DNA of 15,812 bases from the NCBI GenBank assembly GCA_019155205.2, contig JAHNZQ020000277.1, forward strand, positions 366,769 to 382,580, given 5' to 3'. Positions 1-9,230 of this stretch are shown here, one piece after another. The position numbers were made by a program, and so were the translations under genes. The DNA comes from Gracilaria vermiculophylla. Taxonomy: Eukaryota > Rhodophyta > Florideophyceae > Gracilariales > Gracilariaceae. Below the pieces are notes generated by a model. That model made no database searches, was not told where the DNA came from, and saw only the letters and a list, made by a program, of their open reading frames with translations. Each line of letters starts with the position of its first letter. Positions within the stretch are counted from its first letter, which is position 1.

Positions 1-1899
1 GAAGTCGGCTTGCTTGTCCGGTTCTTACCCTCTGACTGCACGCCCAGTACGGGGTCGCCCGGATTTACACCCGGCTCGTGTCGACCCTATCAGAGGGCTC
101 TCTCGCTGTGCCACCTCTCATTGAGAGAAAGCTTGAACACCTTGGTGGTGCTTCCGCGACGCGGCTCGTGTCTGTGCCACGTTCGTAGTTTGCACTACAA
201 TCTGATCCGCAGAGCATGGAAGACAAGTAATGACACATGTCTCGACAAGATATTAAATCCTCGGGTACACCACCCCGGACGACCCGCGGTCCTTACCTCA
301 ATTGAACAAAAAATGATTGTGAAACGGATAGAACACGCTGCCAAAAGAGGATTTGCGTTAGACGTTCACCACATTAGGCATTACATGGCACAAATCGCTG
401 GTGATGGGCGCAAAACCTACAAAAACAAACTTCCCAGCGTGGAGATAGTTCGATCTTTTCGTGCAAGTAATCGAGAAGTGACAGTACGGAAAGCGGAAAA
501 ACCGAACCATATGTACTTTTTGGGGGAGAATTTGGATCATGTCAATACGTTGGTCAACCATCTGAAAGCGCTAAAAACGAAACACCCGGACATATTCAAT
601 AACCCCAACAGAATATGGAATCTGGACGAAACGGCCATTAACGCAACATACGGGAAACGAGTGATGGTGTTCACGAGTGCACGCACAAACTTGGGCGGAA
701 GGCACCACAATATAAAAGACAATGGCGCCCATGTTACTGCAGTGATAGCTGCATCCGCCTCTGGTTTGATTGCTCCTCCATTCTTTGTAGCAGCTGGAAA
801 GAAAGAAATGCGGAGATGGAAAAAACCAATCGATGCTGCGAGCAAACAATAGCTGCATCCAAGGTTGCACTGGATGACTGACGTAGACTGGATACCAGAA
901 CATACAAAAATCTACACCAGTGCAAAGGGGTCCATGACTATAGAGTTGATGCCAAAACTCGTCCAGCACTTCAATGAGTTTGTGAGGAGCACAGTACCGT
1001 TTGATCAGCCGGATTTGTTAATGCTGGATGGGCATAGCTCCAGAAAGGGGGTCGAATCGATCAAGTATTGCCAAAAGACAAATATTATTGTCGTACAACT
1101 GCCTGCGAACACATCGTACTTCCTTCAACCATGCGATGCGTCCATTACCAATACGTACAAAGAGACGACGCGAGAAGTCAGAGACATGCTTGTGCACACG
1201 GGGCTGTATAGCAATGCAAATATCGCTTTTAAGATCAAGTTGGGTGTCGCAGGCTTCAAGTCTCTTACTTGTCGAATCGCTAAACAAAGCTTCATCAATA
1301 CAGGAATGTCGCCGATGGACTTTCGGTTCTTCGATAATCTACGACGCAGACTGAATGATAAAGCACGATTATCTGTTGGCAATAGTGAAAACAACGAAAG
1401 AGAATTCCAGTTGACTTTACGGAAAATCGATCGAATAATCTACTCAAAAGTCAAAGAGATCGTTCAGCGCGAGAAGTGTCCGACGCAAGGTCTTTGCCAA
1501 ATCGATCAGAGACTACAAGAAAATCATTCCGCTCATCGCATTCTCTGGGAAGCCGCGCCGTTTCAGGCACCTGTTCGAAGTGTAAAAAGCAGCACCGTAA
1601 ATGCCTGTGGAGCTCCGGCCGCTATTCTCACGCATCGCTCTCCAATGGAGGACATCACAAACAAGAACGACGTTTTCAGAAACTCTGGCATTAGTAGGAG
1701 CAGTAGCAAGACATTAAGAAAACGCAAACGCTGTAGCATTCGTGAAGCAGTACAAAATCTTGGTGAAGAAGAGGATGACGATATTCCGATAATAGAAGCC
1801 TGGAAGCGTCGAAAAGGTGTTTTTGAAGGTGTTAACAAGGAAAATGAGTCGGCGACAAGCGCTGTTGATGCTCTTTTGGGCTTGGCACGGGGTTGCTGA
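1..1899 (+). pseudogene. pogo/Tigger-like DDE transposase, interrupted by one in-frame TAG
   Basis: One frame is open from the window edge to the TGA at 1897-1899 except for a TAG at 850-852. The product would be a cut-and-paste transposase of the DDE_1 (pogo/Tigger, CENP-B-like) group. Seen in the sequence: the family-like stretch starts near 277 with GRPAVLT and a helical DNA-binding segment. The three catalytic aspartates follow: WNLDET (Asp codon 625), MLDGHSS (Asp codon 1027) and FLQPCDAS (Asp codon 1135), with 35 residues between the last two. The C-terminus carries a basic RKRKR patch and an acidic run (EEEDDD), typical of a nuclear protein. The first in-frame ATG is at 313, inside the homologous part, so the true start or a first exon lies upstream or the 5' part is lost. 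Sequence before about position 200 does not look homologous. No terminal inverted repeats could be identified. Family call is firm; the non-functional status follows from the stop unless that stop is bypassed. Confidence 0.8.
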
Positions 1900-2884
1900 G
1901 CTTCACAACCGAGGCGGGAGGCCATCCGGGGTTTGTATAATTATCCCCTGTGCCCAGTTCGAGATGCCGGACTCAGAACGCCGCGAAGAAAACCCGTTTG
2001 TTTTGAGGGCTGAAGCAAGATTTTTGCGCTCCGGATTTTTGTCAGAATTTCCCCCTTGAGAGGGTTACCCTTGCGCGCCCTTTATCAGTCTATTTCCTCG
2101 AACCTGTAAATCGAGCGTCCGTGCTCCACTCGCTGAATGTTAATTGTCTATACTGGAGATGGACCGCTTGTGAGCCATACAAAAAAAATTAAAGTATGTA
2201 GTGGATACATATATAGTTAAGAGCATGACAAATTGGTTCGAAAGCATCACATGGTTAATGAATGGGTATTTAGAAATATAGACAACAGATTTAGAATCTT
2301 CTTGGGAAGACGGCGATTCGAAACGAACTTGTTTACCGTTTACATTCATATCGGTGCTACGTTGTGCAACTTTAAACTCGGGAGCGATACTAGGACAAGC
2401 TCAAAAAGAACGACAAGAACTCCGAGTAAAAGATCACTGCCACGAACTTATAGTGCGGCCGTGGCGGATGCGCGCGAAATCGACGGAAACACACGGCTAG
2501 AGGCAAAGTTAAAGGCGGTGGTACTATCACGGGGACTTGGCGGGCATCCGCTTTGTGCCCAAAGGTAAACCATCAAAACCACTCTGCCCGAATCCGCGGG
2601 TTGCGCTATAGCAATTTTGTGATTTTCTTCTCACCACCAAGGTTTTCCTCGACCGTCTCCACAGCTGCAGACTGTGTGCTAAGCGATGTCACTGCCCATC
2701 AACTGCCAGGCCCACGAGATGGTTTAACTTACAGCGCACCAAAGAGAACGTGCGCTCGCGCCTATCCTCAACAACATCCGATGCTCAGATTTTATCTCCG
2801 TCTGTTTGAGTAGTGGTGGCCGCGGTTTTTTTGCAGTCAAACCATAGAGCTTGTTCTTCTCGGCGCACGAGCTCAAAAAAATGT

Positions 2885-3100
2885 CAAACTAATACGACTG
2901 TCTGCTCTGAATCGCTTCACGTTCTACGGCAACATTTTTCGTAAGTGCTCGGGCGCGAAGACTTTGCAACTGATTGAGTCGTCGTATTAGTTCTTTCGCT
3001 TCTTTCCGTCCTCTTCAAAGTGGCGCTTTTTCTCTTCACATTCTGCCCTTCTGCTTTTGAATATCTCGCAGTTTCGTCCCGTGATTCACGCTGTGGTGGC
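2885..3100 (-). pseudogene. possible frame-shifted coiled-coil coding remnant
   Basis: Reading the minus strand, one frame gives a charged helical stretch (SRRAECEEKKRHFEED) that stops at a TAA (2986-2988 on the plus strand). An adjacent frame continues in the same style (RKEAKELIRRLNQLQSLRAR). Two consecutive helical, Lys/Arg/Glu-rich stretches in neighbouring frames suggest one former coiled-coil segment broken by a frameshift. Myb/SANT-type proteins of Harbinger transposons often end in such a coil, but nothing here identifies the family. It could also be chance. Confidence 0.15.
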
Positions 3101-3852
3101 ATAAACGTCGACTCTCTGTCTTATGTCGTCGATGTTCAATTGGTGGCTTTACAGCGATAGTGTGACGCCATTTTCCGTTTGCTGCAGTCCGATTGCGGCA
3201 ATGGGACCCCCGCGTTCATTTGAACTCTCTGTTTCTACTGATGGAACATCGTTTTCGACACACAAAACCTTTGTGGTTAGGAAAAGGACATGGGACATCT
3301 GAATGCGACGCACGTGTTTCCTACGCCAACATATCTTGAAGTTGTGCTGCTGCTGGAGCACCTCTAAATCTGTAACATGCCTCATGGTTGCATTTCGGGC
3401 TACCATGGCGCAAGTGGTCTCCAACGTTTGGTGCTTCTGTACTGGGGCGCCGAAGACCGTTCCTTGCAAGATTATTTACTTGTTGTTTACTTTGATTATG
3501 ACTAAAGCGTTCCGGTGCAAGATGGTGTAACATTCTTTGAAGCAAGTAATGGATGGTAGGCGGAGGTGTGTGCTGGGTGTTATCTGGATTTTACCATGTA
3601 TGTCTTTGGGCGAGCGTTTCGTGCCCATTTGCGTTTGAAGCCCTAACAGTGGGTGAAATGAGTGGGTCGACAAAGACGTTTGAATCGGCCGGAGAGCCGA
3701 CGAGCAGCCTGCTGGGACTAGGCACATACTGCCAAACAGTGAGCAAACGTTTGATGTTACATTTCGGCTGCTACTCTGATAGCATCGCTGAATCGATGTG
3801 TTCATCCGTCGTTTAATTGGACGAGAAAAATCGTAGAATTTGTGCTGCTTGC

Positions 3853-3876
3853 AAAAAAAAAAAAAAAAAAAAAAAA
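3853..3876 (+). repeat. A(24) homopolymer tract
   Basis: An uninterrupted run of 24 A residues, flanked by CTTGC on the left and GCCAAG on the right. It could be the tail of a retroposed sequence inserted on the plus strand, or a simple microsatellite. No upstream SINE-like promoter boxes or flanking target duplication were recognised. Confidence 0.85.
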
Positions 3877-4893
3877 GCCAAGAAATGGGTTGGTTGTCAA
3901 GTTGTGTGAAGAAAATAACGGCAGCTTTTTGATACGGAGCTTTACGCTGCTTGAAATAGGTTTTGAAGAAAACTTGGATTGTTTGGCCGGGTTTTAAAAC
4001 GTGGTTGTAGATCTGTATTACACTGTCATGCAACAGTTTTTCTCTGTGGCCGGTGCGAACAAAAAGAAACCTCGGACGTTGTATTGCACGCGCTGGCAAT
4101 AGCAGTATCTTCAAGTCACGGGTTGTGTTTGGTTCCATTTGCTGACAGTTGGTTGCATCTTATATGAGGCATGCGGTTGTTTATGAATGTATGATAAGGT
4201 TGAAACTGGACGCCACTTGGTGGTATGTTACGTAAGATACGAGGGGGTTATCTGGGGTGCTAAAGTAGCTAGAAAGAGTTTCGGTGCTTTGGCACCAAAC
4301 ACCAAGCACTAGACTCAGTCCCTTTCTTCCACGTGCATTTTCGATGGCTCTGTTTGTTTCGCACACGTTCACATTTTAAACCGAAGTCGGTGAAACACAA
4401 TGAGTCATAGCGTACCAATGCTTTCAGATATACTGTGATGGAAAGTTGTTTGAACTTTGTGAATGTGTGGTATGACGTTTTTAAGTAGCTGTGCAACATG
4501 TTCACGACGAAACGCACGACGTGTTTTCTTGTTTGCAAACTAGAGTTTTGTGCTACGGACATCAGTTAGATTTTGAATTTAGAATTAGTGTGCCCTAAAT
4601 CTAATAAAGTTACCATACTTTGCGATTTGACCCACAACTCTGGTGGTCACAAACAAATCACATTTTGCTGCCTGCCCGAAGAGTACATACCGCCTGCCAT
4701 CACGACGAGGAAGGCTAAATACGGCCTGCACTCATACCGCCGACGGTGCGTCGCTGATCATTTGACATGTGAAGTAAAGAAGGTACAGCTTGGAGCGTGT
4801 GCAAAAGAAGAAAAAAAAAGTTTTTAAAAAAAAAACCCCCAACCAACTGCAACGGGCGGAGCGCGGCGGCGCGGCGCGGCGCAAACCAAAGCA

Positions 4894-7518
4894 CTATCGC
4901 TTTGCAGACAGCGACTGCTTCTGGCGTCGCAGCACGCGCACGCCCTTGGCGCGCGACGTCTTCGACTTGCCGCTCTTGGGCGTTTGCTTGGCGTTGCCGC
5001 CGTGTCTGGCCCTGCGCCCCAGCAAGTGGCCCCTCCCCCGCTGCTCCTGCTCCGCGCGCTGCTTCTGGATCTTCACCACGTCCTCCTGCGCGTCCGCGTC
5101 GCGTCGCTTCGCGAACGTGTCCTCCATCAGCACGCTCACGCTGTCGTCCGACAGCTTGGAGTCCGTCAACAGCGAGTCCTCGCGCTCGAGCACGTCGCCC
5201 GCGTGCGACGACGCCGCCGCCGACGACAGCCGCTCGGACGGCTCCGACGCCACGTTGTCCGACCCGCTCGCGCTCTTCCGCTCCTTGAGCCGCTTCCGCC
5301 GGCACAGCTCCGCCTGGATGCGCAGTCGGTGCTGCCGCAGCCGCTGCTGCTCCTTCTGGTTCGCCAGCTCCATGTCCTTCTGCCTGGACAGCAACTCCAG
5401 CACGTCCGTGCGCTGCGCGCGCAGCGCGCGCGCAGACGCCGGCGACGACGGCTGCGTCCCAACCGTGGGCTGCGGCGTGAGCGCGGGGCTGTCGTACGCA
5501 TCGGACACGCCCGCGCCAAAGGCGTCGCCCAGCAACAGCGCGCTCACACCCGGCGGCCGACCCCTCGGCGTGGCCGGCGGCGTTGCGTGCGCAGCGTGCA
5601 ACGCGGGCGCGGGCGCCGCTGCGCCGGCGTCCAGCGCGGGCGCCGAGTCCGACACCTTCAGAGTCCTCTCCGAAAGCGACACCAGCATGGACAGCTCCAT
5701 CTCGGGCTCGGACTTGCGCTCGCTCTCGCGCCGCTTCCACAGACTGCGCCGCAGGAACTCGCCAATGTTGGCCTGAGTGCCTGCCAGCGGGATGGTGCCC
5801 TGCTGCCGACTCATGCGCGTGCACTGCCTGGCCGGCGGCAGCTGCACGGGCCGCGCGTGCGCAGGGATGGGCGGCGCGGGGAACGGCGGCGGGCGCGGCT
5901 TGGTGAGCCACGGGTGTTCCAACGCTTGCTGCGCCGTGAAACGTTGTGACACATCGCGGTGCAGCAAATGGCACACAAAGTGGCGCGCGCCCTCGGAAAC
6001 AAGCTCCCACTCGGGCTGCCTCAGCCTCAACTCGTTGAACTTGACCTTGTTGACCAACGTGACCAGGTCATCATCGTCGAACGGCGGGAAGCCGACGAGC
6101 AGAATGTGCACAATGACGCCCAGGCTCCACATGTCGGCGGCGCATCCATACGGCTGTCGCAGCAGCACCTCTGGAGCAATGTACAGCGGAGTGCCGACCA
6201 TATCGGTGGCGGGCACATTGTGGGCGTCACCGTGCGCAATGCCAAAGTCGGTGAGCCTGACGGTGGGGTCCCTGCTATCCGACACGTACAAGATATTCTC
6301 CGGCTTGACGTCGCGGTGGGCAATTCCCTTGGCGTGCAGGTGGGCCAGGGCGCGAAGCAGCGAGCGGACGATAGTGACAATATCGTTCTCGCAGTAGCGC
6401 GGGTAGTAGCGGTCTTTATCAGCGATTCTGGGCAACAGCTGACCGCCAGTCAGCAGCTCCATGACAATGTAAATGAAGTGCTCGTCCTCATAGACGGCGC
6501 GGCAGCGCACGAGGTTGGAATGCGAGCCCATGGTTCGAAAGGCCAGCACCTCGCGGCACTCGCCGGACAGCGGGCAGAACAGGTCCGGGGCGCACTTGGA
6601 GACAATTTTGATGGCGGCGGGGACAGGCGGGGTGTGGACCGACTCGCCGAGACGCACCTCGGAGCAGGCGCCCATGCCCAGGCGGTGCTTGAAGCGCCAC
6701 GCAGCGTCGACGGAGCCGCGACGGTAGAGCAGCGGCCCCGCGGCGTGCTCGACCCTGGACGGCAACAACAGCTGGGCGGCGCTCCACGTGCTGCGTTCAA
6801 GCGGGGCGGGCAGGTCGTTGGCGTATACATTTCCGACAAGGGCATTGGCACACGGGGGGTCGGCGAGCGAAGCGGAGGACTTTTCGGTGTTGCCGTACGA
6901 GAGCAAGGACTGGAAGGTGAAGCGCAGTCCGAGCTGCGGGGCGAGGGCAGCGGCGGGGGTGGGGTGGGCGGCGGGGGCGGCGAGCTTGGCGGCGCTTCCG
7001 GCGGCGGAAAAGTGCTCGGAAGTAACGCGCTCGATGTCGAGTGCCAGGTCGCTGGGCAGGGCGCTGATGGCGCCGTGGCTGGGGGTGCGCGAGGGCGCCA
7101 GTGTGTCGGAGAGGGGGCGGAGCTGGCGGCGGGGGCGCAAGACGGCGGGTGCGGGCGGGGGCGCGTAGTTTGGACGGGGGGGTCGGCCTGCGGGCGGCAC
7201 GCGGCGCGGGGGCGGCGGGGGTGGGGGGGGAGGCTGGACGCCGTGCAGGCGGGCGAGGCGACTGAGCGGCGGGGGCGGAGGGGGGGGCGGAGGTGCCGGC
7301 GGTGGCGGGAGTGGGGGGGGTGGCGGGGGTGGCGGGAGGGTGGCGGGCGAGGGCGACAGCGACAGCGGCGGCGGGAGATATGGGGGCGGCGGCGGCGCAG
7401 GGGCGGGGGCGGGAGCGGGAGCGGGCGCAGGCGCGAGGTGCGGAGGGGGAGCGAGCGAGTGGAGCCACTGGCGCACGCGCGCGTGGGGGGACGGCTGCGC
7501 GGGGGCGGCGGCGCTCAT
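4894..7518 (-). CDS. CAMK-type Ser/Thr protein kinase with proline-rich N-terminus and coiled-coil/basic tail
   Basis: The 874-residue product starts at the first in-frame ATG (7516-7518, GCC before it; the frame stays open upstream only from a GTG) and ends with TAG. Domains: residues about 22-128 are almost pure Pro/Ala with long proline runs; about 129-270 is linker; a complete kinase domain occupies about 275-538. Visible kinase landmarks: Gly loop GMGACSEV, ATP-binding Lys304 in AAIK, probable alpha-C Glu323, HRDVKPEN (Asp403, Asn408), DFG (Asp424), GTPLYIAPE, DMWSLGV, and the closing RF..QQALEHPWL typical of CaMK-group kinases. It should therefore be an active ATP-dependent Ser/Thr kinase. 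After it come Ser-rich linkers, a Gln/Arg-rich coiled coil (about 703-748) and a Lys/Arg tail (about 828-874) that could direct nuclear import or nucleic-acid binding. No calmodulin site, EF-hand or membrane segment is evident. It lies 179 bp downstream of the lipase gene on the same strand. Substrate unknown. Confidence 0.9.
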   Translation of the reverse strand: MSAAAPAQPSPHARVRQWLHSLAPPPHLAPAPAPAPAPAPAPPPPPYLPPPLSLSPSPATLPPPPPPPPLPPPPAPPPPPPPPPLSRLARLHGVQPPPPPPPPPRRVPPAGRPPRPNYAPPPAPAVLRPRRQLRPLSDTLAPSRTPSHGAISALPSDLALDIERVTSEHFSAAGSAAKLAAPAAHPTPAAALAPQLGLRFTFQSLLSYGNTEKSSASLADPPCANALVGNVYANDLPAPLERSTWSAAQLLLPSRVEHAAGPLLYRRGSVDAAWRFKHRLGMGACSEVRLGESVHTPPVPAAIKIVSKCAPDLFCPLSGECREVLAFRTMGSHSNLVRCRAVYEDEHFIYIVMELLTGGQLLPRIADKDRYYPRYCENDIVTIVRSLLRALAHLHAKGIAHRDVKPENILYVSDSRDPTVRLTDFGIAHGDAHNVPATDMVGTPLYIAPEVLLRQPYGCAADMWSLGVIVHILLVGFPPFDDDDLVTLVNKVKFNELRLRQPEWELVSEGARHFVCHLLHRDVSQRFTAQQALEHPWLTKPRPPPFPAPPIPAHARPVQLPPARQCTRMSRQQGTIPLAGTQANIGEFLRRSLWKRRESERKSEPEMELSMLVSLSERTLKVSDSAPALDAGAAAPAPALHAAHATPPATPRGRPPGVSALLLGDAFGAGVSDAYDSPALTPQPTVGTQPSSPASARALRAQRTDVLELLSRQKDMELANQKEQQRLRQHRLRIQAELCRRKRLKERKSASGSDNVASEPSERLSSAAASSHAGDVLEREDSLLTDSKLSDDSVSVLMEDTFAKRRDADAQEDVVKIQKQRAEQEQRGRGHLLGRRARHGGNAKQTPKSGKSKTSRAKGVRVLRRQKQSLSAKR
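7155..7440 (+). repeat. G-run-dense low-complexity tract (proline-rich coding repeats on the minus strand)
   Basis: The plus strand here is dominated by runs of 3 to 8 G separated by 1-4 bases, alternating with GGC/GGAGC units. It encodes, on the other strand, the poly-Pro and (Ala-Pro)n part of the kinase. The density of G runs meets the usual pattern for G-quadruplex formation on the template strand many times over. Slippage-prone repeats of this kind usually differ in length between individuals. Confidence 0.75.
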
Positions 7519-7697
7519 GGCGGGGGCGGCGAGAGGCGCGGCGCGGCGCGACGCGGCGTGGCGTGGCGCGGCGCGGCGGGGGCAGGGCCGGCGGCGGCGG
7601 CGGCAGCGGCGGGCGGCGGCGCGGGCAGCGGCGGCAGTGGACGCGGCGGCAGTGGACGCAGCGGCAGGGGCCGCGCGTCGAGGCGCGCGCTTGTCGA

Positions 7698-9065
7698 TTA
7701 TTTCTGCTGCGCGCCACGGACGGCGCAAAACAGAGCGCTCTCGGCGGGGGCGCGCGCGGCGCACAGCGCGTCCGCCAGGTGGTGCACCACGCGCCGCCCG
7801 CCCGCGTTCATCCAGCTGTGCACGCCGTTGCGGCTCATGGCGACGATGCGGTTGTGCGCCAGCGGCGCCGGCATCGGGAAGTCCACGGCCACGACGCTCC
7901 AGCCCAGGCTGCGCAGGCGGCGCGCCATCTCGCGCTCCACCGCGTCGCCGTCCTCCAGCGCCGACGTCGCCGGCGGCGCGCGCTCCACCGCCGCCGCGCG
8001 CTCCGCCTCCGCCTTGGCCTCTGCCGCGCCCTCGGACCCCCCCTCCTTCGCCGGCTCGTAGCTCATCTCGAAGCAGATCTGGCAGCCGCGCTCGTCGTAC
8101 TGCTCGTCGATGCGGCGCGCGTGGCGCTGCTGCATCACGCGCTGCAGCGCGTTGCCCGACAGCTCCTTGATTTCGGCGTCCAGCGCCGCCGTGCCGTAGT
8201 TGACCATAAAGTCGTTGCGCACGTTGGCGTACAGCATGCGCGTGTTGAATGCTCGCAGCGCCGACATGAAAAGGCTGTCCGTGGCGTGGCAGTCGCGCGT
8301 CATGCGCTCCAGCAGGCAGTCTTCGTCGCGCAGGAACAGCTGCTTGGCGCTTTCGAACAGCAGCGGGTGCGCCAGCGGCAGCATGCCCTGCAGGAAGCGA
8401 TACAGCCCGAAGTGGCGCACGCCCAGGTTGGGGCTGGCCACGATCACAATCTTGTCGGCCACTAGCCCGGCGATGGTGTTGGTGCGCTGGTCGTACAGGT
8501 GCGCGGCGGCGTAGCGCACGTACAGACCGCCCAGCGAGAAGCCGACGAGCGAGATGGAGCGCAGCGAGCTATTTGCGCGCACCACGTCGCGGATGTCCTC
8601 GGCCAGGCGCAGGCCGCCCAGATCGATGCCGTCGTGCGTCTTGTCGGTGTTGACGCGACTGGCGTGCAGTAGAAGCTGGCCGGAGGCGACGGCGCTGCGG
8701 CTGTTGAGCATCTGCAGCACGTACGAGAAGTCTTCCACCGCGCCCTGCAGCCCGTGCGCAAGCACCAGCAGCTCCGTTGGGGCGCACGCGGGGTCGGGAG
8801 CCATCTCGGGGGGGTGGCGCGGAGACACGCGCAGGGGGTTGAAGTTGAGGTTGAAGTTGAGCCCGAGACCGAGGCCGAGCTTGAGGGGGCGCGGGGGGGG
8901 ACGCGGAGCTGCGCGGTCGAGCAGCTGCACTCCTTGGCGCGCCTCACGTCGCGAGTGCTGCGGCGCGCGTGCTGCGCCAAGCAACGAAACGGCGAACGAC
9001 GGCGCCATAAGTCCCGGCGCCTGCGAACACACGCCGCGCCGCACACCTTCCCGTGCGCCGCGCAT
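7698..9065 (-). CDS. DUF676-family serine esterase/lipase (alpha/beta hydrolase)
   Basis: The 455-residue product ends with TAA. The hydrolase fold begins near residue 97 with LLVLAHGLQG, the oxyanion/first-strand motif. TDKTHDGID..G.RLAEDI follows (about 140-160), then the nucleophile elbow GFSLGG with Ser177, a segment ending NVRNDFMVNYGTA with the likely acid Asp285, and AHNRI with the likely catalytic His404 before RRVVHHLAD near the C-terminus. Order and spacing fit the ROG1/FAM135-type lipase group, which hydrolyses acyl esters of lipids. About 95 residues precede the fold, containing a Leu-Gly/Asn-Phe repeat encoded by hexamers; an Ala/Glu-rich insertion lies at about 338-380. The ATG at 9063-9065 is the first in frame and has G at -3; ATG codons at residues 20 and 88 are alternatives, and the last would still give a complete domain. 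No clear signal peptide. Divergent from the TilS-like gene. Exact substrate unknown. Confidence 0.88.
   Translation of the reverse strand: MRGAREGVRRGVCSQAPGLMAPSFAVSLLGAARAPQHSRREARQGVQLLDRAAPRPPPRPLKLGLGLGLNFNLNFNPLRVSPRHPPEMAPDPACAPTELLVLAHGLQGAVEDFSYVLQMLNSRSAVASGQLLLHASRVNTDKTHDGIDLGGLRLAEDIRDVVRANSSLRSISLVGFSLGGLYVRYAAAHLYDQRTNTIAGLVADKIVIVASPNLGVRHFGLYRFLQGMLPLAHPLLFESAKQLFLRDEDCLLERMTRDCHATDSLFMSALRAFNTRMLYANVRNDFMVNYGTAALDAEIKELSGNALQRVMQQRHARRIDEQYDERGCQICFEMSYEPAKEGGSEGAAEAKAEAERAAAVERAPPATSALEDGDAVEREMARRLRSLGWSVVAVDFPMPAPLAHNRIVAMSRNGVHSWMNAGGRRVVHHLADALCAARAPAESALFCAVRGAQQK
8839..8886. repeat. hexanucleotide coding repeat, eight units
   Basis: Eight consecutive 6-bp units of the pattern YYGARN (TTGAAG, TTGAGG, TTGAAG, TTGAGC, CCGAGA, CCGAGG, CCGAGC, TTGAGG). 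Read on the minus strand they encode alternating LGLGLG and NFNLNFN in the N-terminal linker of the lipase. The repeat keeps the frame, so length changes would be tolerated. Confidence 0.8.
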
Positions 9066-9230
9066 AGCGGCTAAGGCCGCGTTCTGCTCATTCTACGCGG
9101 CCACGTGTGCCCGTGTCCACGCGGCCACGTTGCGGTGTTGCTCGTCAGCGCCACGAGCCGCGCGCCATGCCGATTGCTGGCGGCGACGGCGGCGCTGGTG
9201 TGGCGCGCGGGCGCACGAGAGTGAGCGACG
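9066..9230. promoter_or_regulatory. short shared interval between divergent genes (presumed bidirectional promoter)
   Basis: Only 165 bp separate the lipase ATG (minus strand) from the TilS-like ATG (plus strand), so both promoters and 5' leaders must fit here or overlap the neighbouring coding sequence. The interval is GC- and CpG-rich. A repeated GCGGCCACGT motif occurs near 9098 and again near 9120. No TATA box is visible. An out-of-frame plus-strand ATG occurs at about 9168, ahead of the TilS-like start. Confidence 0.4.
9071..9091 (-). promoter_or_regulatory. possible 6-codon upstream ORF before the lipase start
   Basis: On the minus strand an ATG at 9089-9091 opens a six-codon frame (MSRTRP) that ends with TAG at 9071-9073, five bases before the lipase ATG and out of frame with it. 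If the transcript begins upstream of 9091, ribosomes would meet this ATG first and would have to reinitiate. Whether it lies in the transcript is unknown. Confidence 0.3.

Larger units (their letters stand above)
1900..4893. other. gene-poor interval, no confident gene
   Basis: About 3 kb of moderate-GC DNA. The first 150 bases are probably the 3' flank of the transposon. Several short frames exist on both strands, but none shows a recognisable domain. The longest minus-strand frame (about 4138 to 3476) reads through the A tract as a run of phenylalanines and looks spurious. A plus-strand frame (about 4570-4827, no ATG, Cys-rich, ending KEEKKSF) is coding-like in feel but unrecognised. A stretch around 2519-2810 reads as a Cys-rich peptide with a TAG at 2609. 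These may be eroded transposon pieces or untranslated sequence. The bases just before 4894 are the likely 3' untranslated region of the minus-strand kinase gene and are A-rich on the plus strand (U-rich in the transcript). Confidence 0.5.

Noticed and set aside
1..2100. Possible terminal inverted repeats of the pogo-type element (TACCCTCTGA near 28 versus GAGAGGGTTACCC near 2058)
   Set aside because: The match is short and imperfect, and the left end of the element probably lies outside the window.
3476..4138. 220-codon minus-strand frame
   Set aside because: It reads through the A tract as eight Phe residues, shows no domain, and its composition looks like random moderate-GC sequence.
4715..6010. 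Long minus-strand and several plus-strand frames (up to 700 codons) overlapping the kinase and lipase genes
   Set aside because: They are by-products of very high GC content, which removes stop codons in all frames. They lack domains, and their Arg/Ala/Gly-rich products mirror the real genes.
7519..7764. 82-codon N-terminal extension of the kinase overlapping the lipase 3' end
   Set aside because: It would start at GTG rather than ATG, is pure Ala/Arg low complexity, and the first ATG is at 7518.
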